This document shows positions 1 through 12,793 of a stretch of 64,000 bases of DNA, one piece after another. The notes below the pieces were generated by a model. That model did not search any database and was not told the origin of the DNA. It saw only the letters and a list, made by a program, of their open reading frames with translations. Position numbers and translations under genes: made by a program. This DNA comes from Heterohyrax brucei (lineage: Eukaryota > Chordata > Mammalia > Hyracoidea > Procaviidae): positions 62,272,111 through 62,336,110 of the forward strand of contig CM053166.1 in assembly GCA_028571685.1 (NCBI GenBank). The letters run 5' to 3'. Positions within the stretch are counted from its first letter, which is position 1; each line of letters begins with the position of its first letter.

Positions 1-241
1 GGTAACAGATAGAAACAAGAGAAAGTACACAGTGATTCAACTACCTACAGAAGTTGCAGAGGTTTACACAGAGAATTCCAAGTATAAGTACAGGAAAATA
101 GGAGAGACTTAGAAAACTGGTAAAATCTACATTGTTGATAGAGTTGGGAGTACTTAGCACTGTGAAAACTGCACTTTCGCAGAAAGAAATCTACTTCTCT
201 AAGACTGCGAAACAGTGAAAAGAGAATGTATGAGTTTCTCA
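1..241 (-). repeat. Hybrid monomer at the left edge
   Basis: The first part (CAACTACCTACAGAAGTTGC, near 48) matches the S'-type monomer starting near 2951 and 6640. The later part (AGACTGCGAAACAG, then GATAGATACAAGACAAAT) matches the S monomer near 3890 and 7575. Compared with a full higher-order unit, three monomers are missing between these points. This suggests an internal deletion or unequal exchange that produced a shortened unit at the window edge. Confidence 0.75.
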
Positions 242-3200
242 AGATTGGTAACAGATAGATACAAGACAAATACACAGTGATTCATCTACCTGGAGAAGTT
301 ATAGAGGTTTACACAGGGAATTCCAAGTATAAGTACAAGAAATTAAGAGAGACTTAAGAAACTGGTAAAACCTACATTGTTGATAGAGTTGGGAGTACTT
401 AGCACGGTGAAAACAGCACTTTGGCAGAATGAAATCTACTTGCCTAGGACCGGGAAACAGTGAACAGAGAATGTATGAGTTTCTCAAGATTGGTAACAGA
501 TAGAAACAAGAGAAAATACACAGTGATTCATCTACCTAGAGAAGTTACAGAGGTTTACACAGAGAATTCCAAGTATAAGTACAAGAAAATAAGAGAGACT
601 TAGAAAACTGGTAAAACGTACATTGTTGATAGAGTAGGGAGTACTTAGCACTGCGAAAACATCACTTTCGTAGAAAGAAATCTACTTCTCTAAGACCGCG
701 AAAGAGTGAAAAGAGAATGTATGAGTTTCTCAAGATTGGTAACAGATAGAAACCAGAGAAAGTACACAGTGATTCATCTACCTAGAGAAGTTACAGAGGT
801 TTACAAAGAGAATTCCAAGTATAAGTACAAGAAAATAAGAGAGACTTAGAAAACTGGTAAAACCTACATTGTTGATAGAGTTGGGAATACGTAGCACTGT
901 GAAAACAGCACTTTCGCAGAAAGAAAACTACTTGTCTAAGACCAGGAAACAGTGAACAGAGAATGTATGAGTTTCTCAAGATTGGTAACAGATAGAAACA
1001 AGAGAAAGTACACAGTGATTCACCTATCTAGAGAAGTTACAGAGGTTTACACACAGAATTCCAAGTATAAGTACAAGAAAACAACAGAGACTTAGAAAAC
1101 TGGTAAAACCTACATTGTTGATAGAGTTGGGAGTACTTAGCACTGTGAAAACAGCACTTTGGCAGAATGAAATCTACTTGTCTAAGACCGGGAAACAGTG
1201 AAAAGAGAATGTATGAGTTTCTCAAGATTGGTAACAGATGGAAACCAGAGAAAGTACACCGTGATTCACCTACCTAGAAAAGTTACAGAGGTTTACACAG
1301 AGAATTCCAAGTATAAGTACAAGAAAATAAGAGAGACTTAGAAAACTGGTAAAACCTACATTGTTGATAGAGTTGGGAGTACTTAGCACTGCGAAAACAT
1401 CACTTTCGTAGAAAGAAATCTACTTCTCTAAGACCGCGAAACAGAGAAAAGAGAATGTATGAGTTTCTCAAGATTGGTAACAGATAGAAACAAGAGAAAG
1501 TACACAGTGATTCACCTATCTAGAGAAGTTACAGAGGTTTACACAGAGAATTCCAAGTATAAGTACAAGAAAATAAGAGAGACTTAGAAAACTGGTAAAA
1601 CCTACATTGTTGATAGAGTTGGGAATACGTAGCACTGTGAAAACAGCACTTTCGCAGAAAGAAAACTAATTGTCTAAGACCAGGAAAGAGTGAACAGAGA
1701 ATGTATGAGTTTCTCAAGATTGGTAACAGATAGAAACAAGAGAAAGTACACAGTGATTCACCTATCTAGAGAAGTTACAGAGGTTTACACAGAGAATTCC
1801 AAGTATAAGTACAAGAAAATAAGAGAGACTTAGAAAACTGGTAAAACCTACATTGTTGATAGAGTTGAGAGTACTTAGCACTGTGAAAACAAAACTTTGG
1901 CAGAATAAAATCTCCTTGTCTAAGACCGGGAAACACTGAAAAGAGAATGTATGAGTTTCTCAAGATTGGTAACAGATGGAAACAAGAGAAAGTACATAGT
2001 GATTCATCTACCTAGAGAAGTTACAGAGGTTTACACAGAGAATTCCAAGTATAAGTACAAGAAAATAAGAGAGACTTAGAAAACTGGTAAAACCTACATT
2101 GTTGATAGAGTTGGGAATACGTAGCACTGTGAAAACAGCACTTTCGCAGAAAGAAAACAACTTGTCTAAGACCAGGAAACAGTGAACAGAGAATGTATGA
2201 GTTTCTCAAGATTGGTAACAGATAGAAACAAGAGAAAGTACACAGTGATTCATCTACCTAGAGAAGTTACAGAGGTTTACACAGAGAATTCCAAGTATAA
2301 GTACAAGAAAATAAGAGAGACTTAGAAAACTGGTAAAACGTACATTGTTGATAGAGTTGGGAGTACTCAGCACTGTGAAAACAGCACTTTCGCAGAATGA
2401 AATCTACTTCTCTAAGACCACGAAACAGTGAAAAGAGAATGTATGAGTTTCTCAAGATTGGTAACAGATAGAGACAAGAGAAAGTACACAGTGATTCATC
2501 TACCTAGCGAAGTTACAGAGGTTTACACAGGGAATTCCAAGTATAAATACAAGAAATTAAGAGAGACTTAAGAAACTGGTAAAACCTATATTGTTGATAG
2601 AGTTGGGAGTACTTAGCACGGTGAAAACAGCACTTTGGCAGAATGAAATCTACTTGTCTAGGACAGGGAAACAGTGAACAGAGAATGTATGAGTTTCTCA
2701 AGATTGGTAACAGATAGAAACAAGAGAAAGTACACAGTGATTCACCTATCTAAAGAAGTTACAGAGGTTTACACAGAGAATTCCAAGTATAAGTACAAGA
2801 AAATAAGAGAGACTTAGAAAACTGGTAAAACCTACATTGTTGATACAGTTGGGAGTACTTAGCACTGTGAAAACAGCACTTTCGCAGAAAGAATCTACTT
2901 GTCTAAGCCCGGAAAACAGTGAACAGAGAATGTATGAGTTTCTCAAGATTGGTAACAGATAGAAACAAGAGAAAGTACACAGTGATTCAACTACCTACAG
3001 AAGTTGCAGAGGTTTACACAGAGAATTCCAAGTATATGTACAGGAAAATAGGAGAGACTTAGAAAACTGGTAAAATCTACATTGTTGATAGAGTTGGGAG
3101 TACTTAGCACTGTGAAAACTGCACTTTCGCAGAAAGAAATCTACTTCTCTAAGACCGGGAAGCAGTGAAAAGAGAATGTATGAGTTTCTCAAGATTGGTA

Positions 3201-3925
3201 ACAGATAGAAACCAGAGAAAGTACACAGTGATTCATCTACCTAGAGAAGTTACAGAGGTTTACAAAGAGAATTCCAAGTATAAGTACAAGAAAATAAGAG
3301 AGACTTAGAAAACTGGTAAAACCTACATTGTTGATAGAGTTGAGAGTACTTAGCACTGTGAAAACAAAACTTTGGCAGAATGAAATCTACTTGTATAAGA
3401 CCGGGAAACAGTGAAAAGAGAATGTATGAGTTTCTCAAGTTTGGTAACAGATGGAAACAAGAGAAAGTACATAGTGATTAATCTACCTAGAGAAGTTACA
3501 GAGGTTTACACAGAGAATTCCAAGTATAAGTACAAGAAAATAAGAGAGACTTAGAAAACTGGTAAAACCTACATTGTTGATAGAGTTGGGAATCCGTAGC
3601 ACTGTGAAAACACCACTTTCGCAGAAAGAAAACTACTTGTCTAAAACCAGGAAACAGTGAACAGAGAATGTATGAGTTTCTCAAGATTGGTAACAGATAG
3701 AAACAAGAGAAAGTACACAGTGATTCATCTACCCAGAGAAGTTACAGAGGTTTACACAGAGAATTCCAAGTATAAGTACAAGAAAATAAGACAGACTTAG
3801 AAAACTGGTAAAACGTACATTGTTGATAGAGTTGGGAGTACTTAGCACTGTGAAAACAGCACTTTCGCAGAAAGAAATCTACTTCTCTAAGACTGCGAAA
3901 CAGTGAAAAGAGAATGAGTTTCTCA
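242..3925 (-). repeat. 15-monomer higher-order repeat, copy A (3684 bp)
   Basis: Fifteen monomers repeat as a block at 3926-7613. Read left to right the classes are P, S, V, D, S, V, D, V, S, P, E, S', D, V, S. P is marked by GAAATTAAGAGAG and AGCACGGTG, V by GGGAATACGTAG and AAAACTACTTG, D by TTTGGCAGAATGAAATC, and S by TTTCGCAGAAAGAAATC with CCGCGAAACAG. The phase is arbitrary. Only a handful of substitutions separate copies A and B. Examples are ACTAGAG for ACCAGAG near 4928 and GAGATG for GAGAAG near 6928. Copy A also lacks four bases near 3915, where the text reads AGAATGAGTTTC, which explains its shorter length. Confidence 0.9.
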
Positions 3926-6900
3926 AGATTGGTAACAGATAGATACAAGACAAATACACAGTGATTCATCTACCTGGAGAAGTTATAGAGGTTTACACAG
4001 GGAATTCCAAGTATAAGTACAAGAAATTAAGAGAGACTTAAGAAACTGGTAAAACCTACATTGTTGATAGAGTTGGGAGTACTTAGCACGGTGAAAACAG
4101 CACTTTGGCAGAATGAAATCTACTTGCCTAGGACCGGGAAACAGTGAACAGAGAATGTATGAGTTTCTCAAGATTGGTAACAGATAGAAACAAGAGAAAA
4201 TACACAGTGATTCATCTACCTAGAGAAGTTACAGAGGTTTACACAGAGAATTCCAAGTATAAGTACAAGAAAATAAGAGAGACTTAGAAAACTGGTAAAA
4301 CGTACATTGTTGATAGAGTAGGGAGTACTTAGCACTGCGAAAACATCACTTTCGTAGAAAGAAATCTACTTCTCTAAGACCGCGAAAGAGTGAAAAGAGA
4401 ATGTATGAGTTTCTCAAGATTGGTAACAGATAGAAACCAGAGAAAGTACACAGTGATTCATCTACCTAGAGAAGTTACAGAGGTTTACAAAGAGAATTCC
4501 AAGTATAAGTACAAGAAAATAAGAGAGACTTAGAAAACTGGTAAAACCTACATTGTTGATAGAGTTGGGAATACGTAGCACTGTGAAAACAGCACTTTCG
4601 CAGAAAGAAAACTACTTGTCTAAGACCAGGAAACAGTGAACAGAGAATGTATGAGTTTCTCAAGATTGGTAACAGATAGAAACAAGAGAAAGTACACAGT
4701 GATTCACCTATCTAGAGAAGTTACAGAGGTTTACACAGAGAATTCCAAGTATAAGTACAAGAAAACAACAGAGACTTAGAAAACTGGTAAAACCTACATT
4801 GTTGATAGAGTTGGGAGTACTTAGCACTGTGAAAACAGCACTTTGGCAGAATGAAATCTACTTGTCTAAGACCGGGAAACAGTGAAAAGAGAATGTATGA
4901 GTTTCTCAAGATTGGTAACAGATGGAAACTAGAGAAAGTACACCGTGATTCACCTACCTAGAAAAGTTACAGAGGTTTACACAGAGAATTCCAAGTATAA
5001 GTACAAGAAAATAAGAGAGACTTAGAAAACTGGTAAAACCTACATTGTTGATAGAGTTGGGAGTACTTAGCACTGCGAAAACATCACTTTCGTAGAAAGA
5101 AATCTACTTCTCTAAGACCGCGAAACAGAGAAAAGAGAATGTATGAGTTTCTCAAGATTGGTAACAGATAGAAACAAGAGAAAGTACACAGTGATTCACC
5201 TATCTAGAGAAGTTACAGAGGTTTACACAGAGAATTCCAAGTATAAGTACAAGAAAATAAGAGAGACTTAGAAAACTGGTAAAACCTACATTGTTGATAG
5301 AGTTGGGAATACGTAGCACTGTGAAAACAGCACTTTCGCAGAAAGAAAACTAATTGTCTAAGACCAGGAAAGAGTGAACAGAGAATGTATGAGTTTCTCA
5401 AGATTGGTAACAGATAGAAACAAGAGAAAGTACACAGTGATTCACCTATCTAGAGAAGTTACAGAGGTTTACACAGAGAATTCCAAGTATAAGTACAAGA
5501 AAATAAGAGAGACTTAGAAAACTGGTAAAACCTACATTGTTGATAGAGTTGAGAGTACTTAGCACTGTGAAAACAAAACTTTGGCAGAATAAAATCTCCT
5601 TGTCTAAGACCGGGAAACACTGAAAAGAGAATGTATGAGTTTCTCAAGATTGGTAACAGATGGAAACAAGAGAAAGTACATAGTGATTCATCTACCTAGA
5701 GAAGTTACAGAGGTTTACACAGAGAATTCCAAGTATAAGTACAAGAAAATAAGAGAGACTTAGAAAACTGGTAAAACCTACATTGTTGATAGAGTTGGGA
5801 ATACGTAGCACTGTGAAAACAGCACTTTCGCAGAAAGAAAACTACTTGTCTAAGACCAGGAAACAGTGAACAGAGAATGTATGAGTTTCTCAAGATTGGT
5901 AACAGATAGAAACAAGAGAAAGTACACAGTGATTCATCTACCTAGAGAAGTTACAGAGGTTTACACAGAGAATTCCAAGTATAAGTACAAGAAAATAAGA
6001 GAGACTTAGAAAACTGGTAAAACGTACATTGTTGATAGAGTTGGGAGTACTCAGCACTGTGAAAACAGCACTTTCGCAGAATGAAATCTACTTCTCTAAG
6101 ACCACGAAACAGTGAAAAGAGAATGTATGAGTTTCTCAAGATTGGTAACAGATAGAGACAAGAGAAAGTACACAGTGATTCATCTACCTAGCGAAGTTAC
6201 AGAGGTTTACACAGGGAATTCCAAGTATAAATACAAGAAATTAAGAGAGACTTAAGAAACTGGTAAAACCTATATTGTTGATAGAGTTGGGAGTACTTAG
6301 CACGGTGAAAACAGCACTTTGGCAGAATGAAATCTACTTGTCTAGGACAGGGAAACAGTGAACAGAGAATGTATGAGTTTCTCAAGATTGGTAACAGATA
6401 GAAACAAGAGAAAGTACACAGTGATTCACCTATCTAAAGAAGTTACAGAGGTTTACACAGAGAATTCCAAGTATAAGTACAAGAAAATAAGAGAGACTTA
6501 GAAAACTGGTAAAACCTACATTGTTGATACAGTTGGGAGTACTTAGCACTGTGAAAACAGCACTTTCGCAGAAAGAATCTACTTGTCTAAGCCCGGAAAA
6601 CAGTGAACAGAGAATGTATGAGTTTCTCAAGATTGGTAACAGATAGAAACAAGAGAAAGTACACAGTGATTCAACTACCTACAGAAGTTGCAGAGGTTTA
6701 CACAGAGAATTCCAAGTATATGTACAGGAAAATAGGAGAGACTTAGAAAACTGGTAAAATCTACATTGTTGATAGAGTTGGGAGTACTTAGCACTGTGAA
6801 AACTGCACTTTCGCAGAAAGAAATCTACTTCTCTAAGACCGGGAAGCAGTGAAAAGAGAATGTATGAGTTTCTCAAGATTGGTAACAGATAGAAACCAGA

Positions 6901-7613
6901 GAAAGTACACAGTGATTCATCTACCTAGAGATGTTACAGAGGTTTACAAAGAGAATTCCAAGTATAAGTACAAGAAAATAAGAGAGACTTAGAAAACTGG
7001 TAAAACCTACATTGTTGATAGAGTTGAGAGTACTTAGCACTGTGAAAACAAAACTTTGGCAGAATGAAATCTACTTGTATAAGACCGGGAAACAGTGAAC
7101 AGAGAATGTATGAGTTTCTCAAGTTTGGTAACAGATGGAAACAAGAGAAAGTACATAGTGATTAATCTACCTAGAGAAGTTACAGAGGTTTACACAGAGA
7201 ATTCCAAGTATAAGTACAAGAAAATAAGAGAGACTTAGAAAACTGGTAAAACCTACATTGTTGATAGAGTTGGGAATCCGTAGCACTGTGAAAACACCAC
7301 TTTCGCAGAAAGAAAACTACTTGTCTAAAACCAGGAAACAGTGAACAGAGAATGTATGAGTTTCTCAAGATTGGTAACAGATAGAAACAAGAGAAAGTAC
7401 ACAGTGATTCATCTACCCAGAGAAGTTACAGAGGTTTACACAGAGAATTCCAAGTATAAGTACAAGAAAATAAGACAGACTTAGAAAACTGGTAAAACGT
7501 ACATTGTTGATAGAGTTGGGAGTACTTAGCACTGTGAAAACAGCACTTTCGCAGAAAGAAATCTACTTCTCTAAGACTGCGAAACAGTGAAAAGAGAATG
7601 TATGAGTTTCTCA
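3926..7613 (-). repeat. 15-monomer higher-order repeat, copy B (3688 bp)
   Basis: This is the second full copy of the 15-monomer unit, with the same class order and nearly the same sequence as copy A. Its final S monomer keeps the AGAATGTATGAG form that copy A has lost. Near-identity across 3.7 kb, against clearly larger differences between neighbouring monomers within the unit, is the signature of recent amplification of a whole block. Confidence 0.9.
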
Positions 7614-8771
7614 AGATTGGTAACAGATAGATACAAGACAAATACACAGTGATTCATCTACCTGGAGAAGTTATAGAGGTTTACACAGGGAATTCCAAGT
7701 ATAAGTACAAGAAATTAAGAGAGACTTAAGAAACTGGTAAAACCTACATTGTTGATAGAGTTGGGAGTACTTAGCACGGTGAAAACAGCACTTTGGCAGA
7801 ATGAAATCTACTTGCCTAGGACCGGGAAACAGTGAACAGAGAATGTATGAGTTTCTCAAGATTGGTAACAGATAGAAACAAGAGAAAATACACAGTGATT
7901 CATCTACCTAGAGAAGTTACAGAGGTTTACACAGAGAATTCCAAGTATAAGTACAAGAAAATAAGAGAGACTTAGAAAACTGGTAAAACGTACATTGTTG
8001 ATAGAGTAGGGAGTACTTAGCACTGCGAAAACATCACTTTCGTAGAAAGAAATCTACTTCTCTAAGACCGCGAAAGAGTGAAAAGAGAATGTATGAGTTT
8101 CTCAAGATTGGTAACAGATAGAAACCAGAGAAAGTACACAGTGATTCATCTACCTAGAGAAGTTACAGAGGTTTACAAAGAGAATTCCAAGTATAAGTAC
8201 AAGAAAATAAGAGAGACTTAGAAAACTGGTAAAACCTACATTGTTGATAGAGTTGGGAATACGTAGCACTGTGAAAACAGCACTTTCGCAGAAAGAAAAC
8301 TACTTGTCTAAGACCAGGAAACAGTGAACAGAGAATGTATGAGTTTCTCAAGATTGGTAACAGATAGAAACAAGAGAAAGTACACAGTGATTCACCTATC
8401 TAGAGAAGTTACAGAGGTTTACACAGAGAATTCCAAGTATAAGTACAAGAAAACAACAGAGACTTAGAAAACTGGTAAAACCTACATTGTTGATAGAGTT
8501 GGGAGTACTTAGCACTGTGAAAACAGCACTTTGGCAGAATGAAATCTACTTGTCTAAGACCGGGAAACAGTGAAAAGAGAATGTATGAGTTTCTCAAGAT
8601 TGGTAACAGATGGAAACCAGAGAGAGTACACCGTGATTCACCTACCTAGAAAAGTTACAGAGGTTTACACAGAGAATTCCAAGTATAAGTACAAGAAAAT
8701 AAGAGAGACTTAGAAAACTGGTAAAACCTACATTGTTGATAGAGTTGGGAGTACTTAGCACTGCGAAAACA
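7614..8771 (-). repeat. 15-monomer higher-order repeat, partial copy C
   Basis: The first four and a half monomers (P, S, V, D and part of the next S) match copies A and B. Agreement stops near 8771, where copies A and B read GCGAAAACATCAC and this copy reads GCGAAAACAGCAC, and the following monomers no longer follow the unit. This marks the right end of the higher-order domain in this arm. Confidence 0.8.
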
Positions 8772-11700
8772 GCACTTTCGCAGAAAGAAATCTACTTCTC
8801 TATGACCTCGAAACAGTGAAAAGAGAATGTATGAGTTTCTCAAGATTGGTAACAGATAGAAACAAGAGAAAGTACACAGTGATTCATCTACCTAGAGAAG
8901 TTACAGAGGTTTACACAGAGAATTCCAAGTATAAGTACAAGAAAAGAAGAGAGACTTAGAAAACTGGTAAAACCTACATTGTTGATAGAGTTGGGAGTAC
9001 TTAGCACTGCTTAAACAGCACTTTCGGAGAAAGAAATCTACTTCTCTAAGACCGCGAAACAGTGAAAAGAGAATGTATGAGTTTCACAAGATTAGTAACA
9101 GATAAAAACAAGAGAAAGTACACAGTGATTCTTCTACCTAGAGAAGTTACAGAGGTTTACACAGAGAATTCCAAGTATAAGTACAAGAAAATAAGAGAGA
9201 CTTAGAAAACTGGTAAAACCTACATTGTTGATAGAGTAGGGAGTACTTAGCACTGCGAAAACAGCACTTTCGCAGAAAGAAATCTACTTCTCTAAGACCG
9301 CGAAACAGTGAAAAGAGAATGTATGAGTTTCTCAAGATTGGTAACAGATAGAAACAAGAGAAAGTACACAGTGATTCACCTATGTAGAGAAGTTACAGAG
9401 GTTTACACAGAGAATTCCATGTATAAGTACAAGAAAATAAGAGAGACTTAGAAAACTGGTAAAACCTACATTGTTGATAAGGTTGTGAGTACTTAGCACT
9501 GTGAAAACAGCACTTTGTCAGAATGAAATCTACTTGTCTAAGACCGGGAAAAAGTGAAAAGAGAATGTATGAGTTTCTCAAGATTGGTAACAGATGGAAA
9601 CAAGAGAAAGTACACCGGGATTCATCTACCTAGAGAAGTTACAGAGGTTTACACAGAGAATTCCAAGTATAAGTACAAGAAAATAAGAGAGACTTAGAAA
9701 ACTGGTAAAACCTACATTGCTGATAGAGTTGGGAGTACTTAGCACTGCGAAAACAGCACTTTGGCAGAATGAAATTTACTTGTCTAAGACCGGGAAACAG
9801 TGAACAGAGAATGTATGAGTTTCTCAAGATTGGTAACAGATAGAAAGAAGAGAAAGTACACAGTGAATCATCTACCTAGAGAAGTTACAGAGGTTTACAA
9901 AGAGAATTCCAAGTATAAGTACAAGAAAATAAGAGAGACTTAGAAAACTGGTAAAACCTACATTGTTGATAGAGTTGGGAGTACTTAGCCCTGAAAATAC
10001 AGCACTTTCGCAGAAAGAAATCTACTTCTCTAAGACCGCGAAACAGTGAAAAGAGAATGTATGAGTTTCTCAAGATTGGTAAGAGATAGAAATAAGAGAA
10101 AGCACACAGTGATTCATCTACCTGGAGAAGTTATAGAGGTTTACACAGGGAATTCCAAGTATAAGTACAAGAAATTAAGAGAGACTTAGAAAACTGGTAA
10201 AACCTACAGTCTTGATAGAGTTGGGAGTACTTAGCACTGTGAAAACAGCACTTTCGCAGAAAGAAATCTACTTCTCTAAGACCGCGAAACAGTGAACAGA
10301 GAATGTATGAGTTTCTCAAGATTGGTAACAGATGGAAACAAGTGAAAGTACACAGTGATTCATCTACCAAGAGAAGTTACAGAGGTTTACACAGAGAATT
10401 CCACGGATAAGTACAAGAAAATAAGAGAGACTTAGAAAACTGGTAAAACCTACATTGTTGATAGAGGTGGGAGTACTTAGCACGGTGAAAACAGCACTTT
10501 GGCAGAATGAAATCTACTTGTCTAGGACCGGGAAACAGTGAACAGAGAATGTATGAGTTTCTCAAGATTGGTAACAGATAGAAACAAGAGAAAGTACACA
10601 GTGATTCATCTACCTAGCGAAGTTACGGAGGTTTACAGAGAGAATTCCAAGTATAAGTACAAGAAAAGAAGAGAGACTTAGAAAACTGGTAAAATCTACA
10701 TTGTTGATAGAGTTGGGAGTACTTAGCACTGTGAAAACAGCACTTTCGCTGAAATAAATCTACGTCTCTAAGACCGCGAAACAGTGAACAGAGAATGTAT
10801 GAGTTTCTCAAGATTGGTAACAGATAGAAACAAGAGAAAGTACACTGTGATTCATCTACCTAGCGAAGTTAGAGAGGTTTACAGAGAGAATTCCAAGTAT
10901 AAATACAAGAAAAGAAGAGAGACTTAGAAAACTGGTAAAATCTACATTGTTGATAGAGTTGGGAGTACTTAGCACTGTGAAAACAGCACTTTGGCAGAAT
11001 GAAATCTACTTGTCTAGGACCGGGAAACAGTGAACAGAGAATTTATGAGTTTCTCAAGACTGGTAACAGATAGAAACAAGAGAAAGTACACAGTGATTCA
11101 TCTACCTGGAGAAATTACAGAGGTTTACAAGGAGAATTCGAAGTATAAGTACAAGAAAATAAGAGAGACTTAGAAAACTGGTAAAACCTACATTGTTGAC
11201 AGCGTAGGGAGTACTTAGCACTGCGAAAAGAGCACTTTCGGAGAAAGAAATCTACATCTCTTAGACCGCGAAACAGTGAAAAGAGAATGTATGAGTTTCA
11301 CAAGATTGGTAACAGATAGAAACAAGAGAAAGTACACAGTGATTCAACTACCTAGAGAAGTTACAGAGGTTTACACAGAGAATTCCAAGTATAAGTACAA
11401 GAAAATAAGAGAGACTTAGAAAACTGGTAAAACCTACATTGTTGATAGAGTTGGGAGTACTTAGCACTGTGAAAACAGCACTTTCGCAGAGAGAAATCTA
11501 TTTGTATAAGACCGGAAAACAGTGAACAGAGAATGTATGAGTTTCTCAAGTTTGGTAACAGATAGAAAGAAGAGAAAGTACACAGTGATTTAACTACCTA
11601 CAGAAGTTGCAGAGGTTTACACAGAGAATTCCAAGTATAAGTACAAGAAAACAGGAGAGACTTAGAAAACTGGTAAAATCTACATTGTTGATAGAGTTGG

Positions 11701-12102
11701 GAGTACTTAGCACTGTGAAAACTGCATTTTCGCAGAAACAAATCTACTTCTCTAAGACCGCGAAACAGTGAAAAGAGAATGCATGAGTTTCTCAAGATTG
11801 GTAACAGATAGAAACAAGAGAAAGTACACAGTGATTCATGTAAGAAGAGAAGTTACAGAGATTTACACAGAGAATTCCAAGTATAAGTACAAGAAAATAA
11901 GAGACACTTAGAAAACTGGTAAAACGTACCTTGTTGATAGAGTTGGGAGTACTTAGCACTGTGAAAACAGCACTTTCGCAGAAAGAAATCTACTTCTCTA
12001 AGACCGGGAAACAGTGAACAGAGAATGTATGAGTTTCTCAAGATTGGTAACAGATAGAAACAAGAGAAAGTACAGAGTGATTCATCTACCTAGATAAGTT
12101 AC
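8772..12102 (-). repeat. Heterogeneous monomers, minus arm
   Basis: About 13.5 monomers of the S, D, P and E classes in irregular order. I see no long repeated block. Two adjacent monomers (10566-10811 and 10812-11057) share CTAGCGAAGTTA and AAAAGAAGAGAG, so they look like a local tandem duplication. The monomer ending near 10319 combines a P-type end (GGAGAAGTTATAGAGG) with an S-type body, so it is probably chimeric. The S' copy near 11598-11795 carries the same CTACAGAAGTTGC variant as the higher-order unit, which ties this stretch to the same family. Confidence 0.8.
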
Positions 12103-12690
12103 AGAAGTTTACACAGTGAATTCCATGTAAAACTACAAGAAAGTAAGAGAGACTTAGAAAACTGGTAAAATCTACATTGTTGATAGAGTTGGGAGTACTT
12201 AGCATTGTGAAAACATCACTTTCACCGAAAGAAATGTACTTCTCTAAGACAATGAGGCAGAGAAATGAGAAAGTGTGAGTTTCTTAATGTTAAGGGCAGA
12301 TAGAAACAAGAGAAAGTACATAGTGATTCATCTACCCAGAGAAGTTACAGAGGTTTAAACAGAGAACTCCCAGCTATCACTGCAAGAAACTAAGAGAGAC
12401 TTATAAAAAAGGCAACATCTACGTTGTTCATGGAGTTGGGAGTACATAGCACTGTGAAAACATCACTTTTGCAGAACGAAATCTATTTCTCTAGGACAAC
12501 GAGGCCGTGTAATGTGAATCACTGAGTTTCTGACGATTAAGAAGAGATAGAAATAAGAGAAACTACACAGTGATTCATCTACCCAGAGAAGTGACAGAGG
12601 TTTAAAACAGAGAACTCTCAGCTATAACTACAAGAAAATAAGAGACTTAGATAACCGGCGAAATCTACGTTTTTCATCGAGTTGGGAGTA
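12103..12690 (-). repeat. Strongly diverged satellite monomers beside the inversion
   Basis: About 2.4 monomers still in register (equivalent points at about 12061, 12307 and 12554) but with many more differences than elsewhere. Two of them have lost the GAATTC site, reading GAGAACTCCCAG and GAGAACTCTCAG. Shared variants define a subfamily: CAGCTAT after that site, GACAATGAGGC and GACAACGAGGC, and CTACCCAGAGAAG. Such copies are otherwise absent from the window. The simplest reading is an older remnant that escaped homogenisation, as is often seen at edges of satellite arrays. Confidence 0.85.
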
Positions 12691-12793
12691 CTTAGCACTG
12701 TGAAAACAGCACTTTGGCAGAATGAAATCTACTTGTGTAAGACCGGGAAACAGTGAACAGAGAATGTGTGAGTTTCTCAAGATTGGTAACAGA
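12691..12793 (-). repeat. Ordinary monomer fragment between diverged copies and the junction
   Basis: Within one monomer the sequence switches from the diverged subfamily to an ordinary P/D-like copy. The switch lies close to GTTGGGAGTACTTAGCAC, and TTTGGCAGAATGAAATC follows. The monomer is therefore a chimera, from exchange or gene conversion inside a conserved stretch, and was then cut by the inversion at 12793. Confidence 0.75.

Larger units (their letters stand above)
1..12793 (-). repeat. Satellite array, minus-orientation arm
   Basis: About 52 head-to-tail copies of a 246-bp monomer, read on the minus strand. Each copy normally carries one EcoRI-type GAATTC, one AGTACT, and the markers CAAGATTGG and TACATTGTTGATAG. 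Spacing between equivalent positions is 246 bp with occasional changes of 1 to 4 bp. On the plus strand this arm is purine-rich. No non-satellite sequence interrupts it. Its first 8.8 kb is organised as a 15-monomer higher-order repeat, the next 3.3 kb is less regular, and the last 0.7 kb holds diverged copies. The left edge of the window cuts the array, so its true limit is unknown. The role is not shown by the sequence; tandem satellites of this kind usually lie in centromeric or other heterochromatin. Confidence 0.97.

Noticed and set aside
69-90. Promoter, terminator or polyadenylation signals in the T-rich stretches
   Set aside because: Short AT-rich strings occur in every monomer and none stands out from the repeat, so they carry no specific support.
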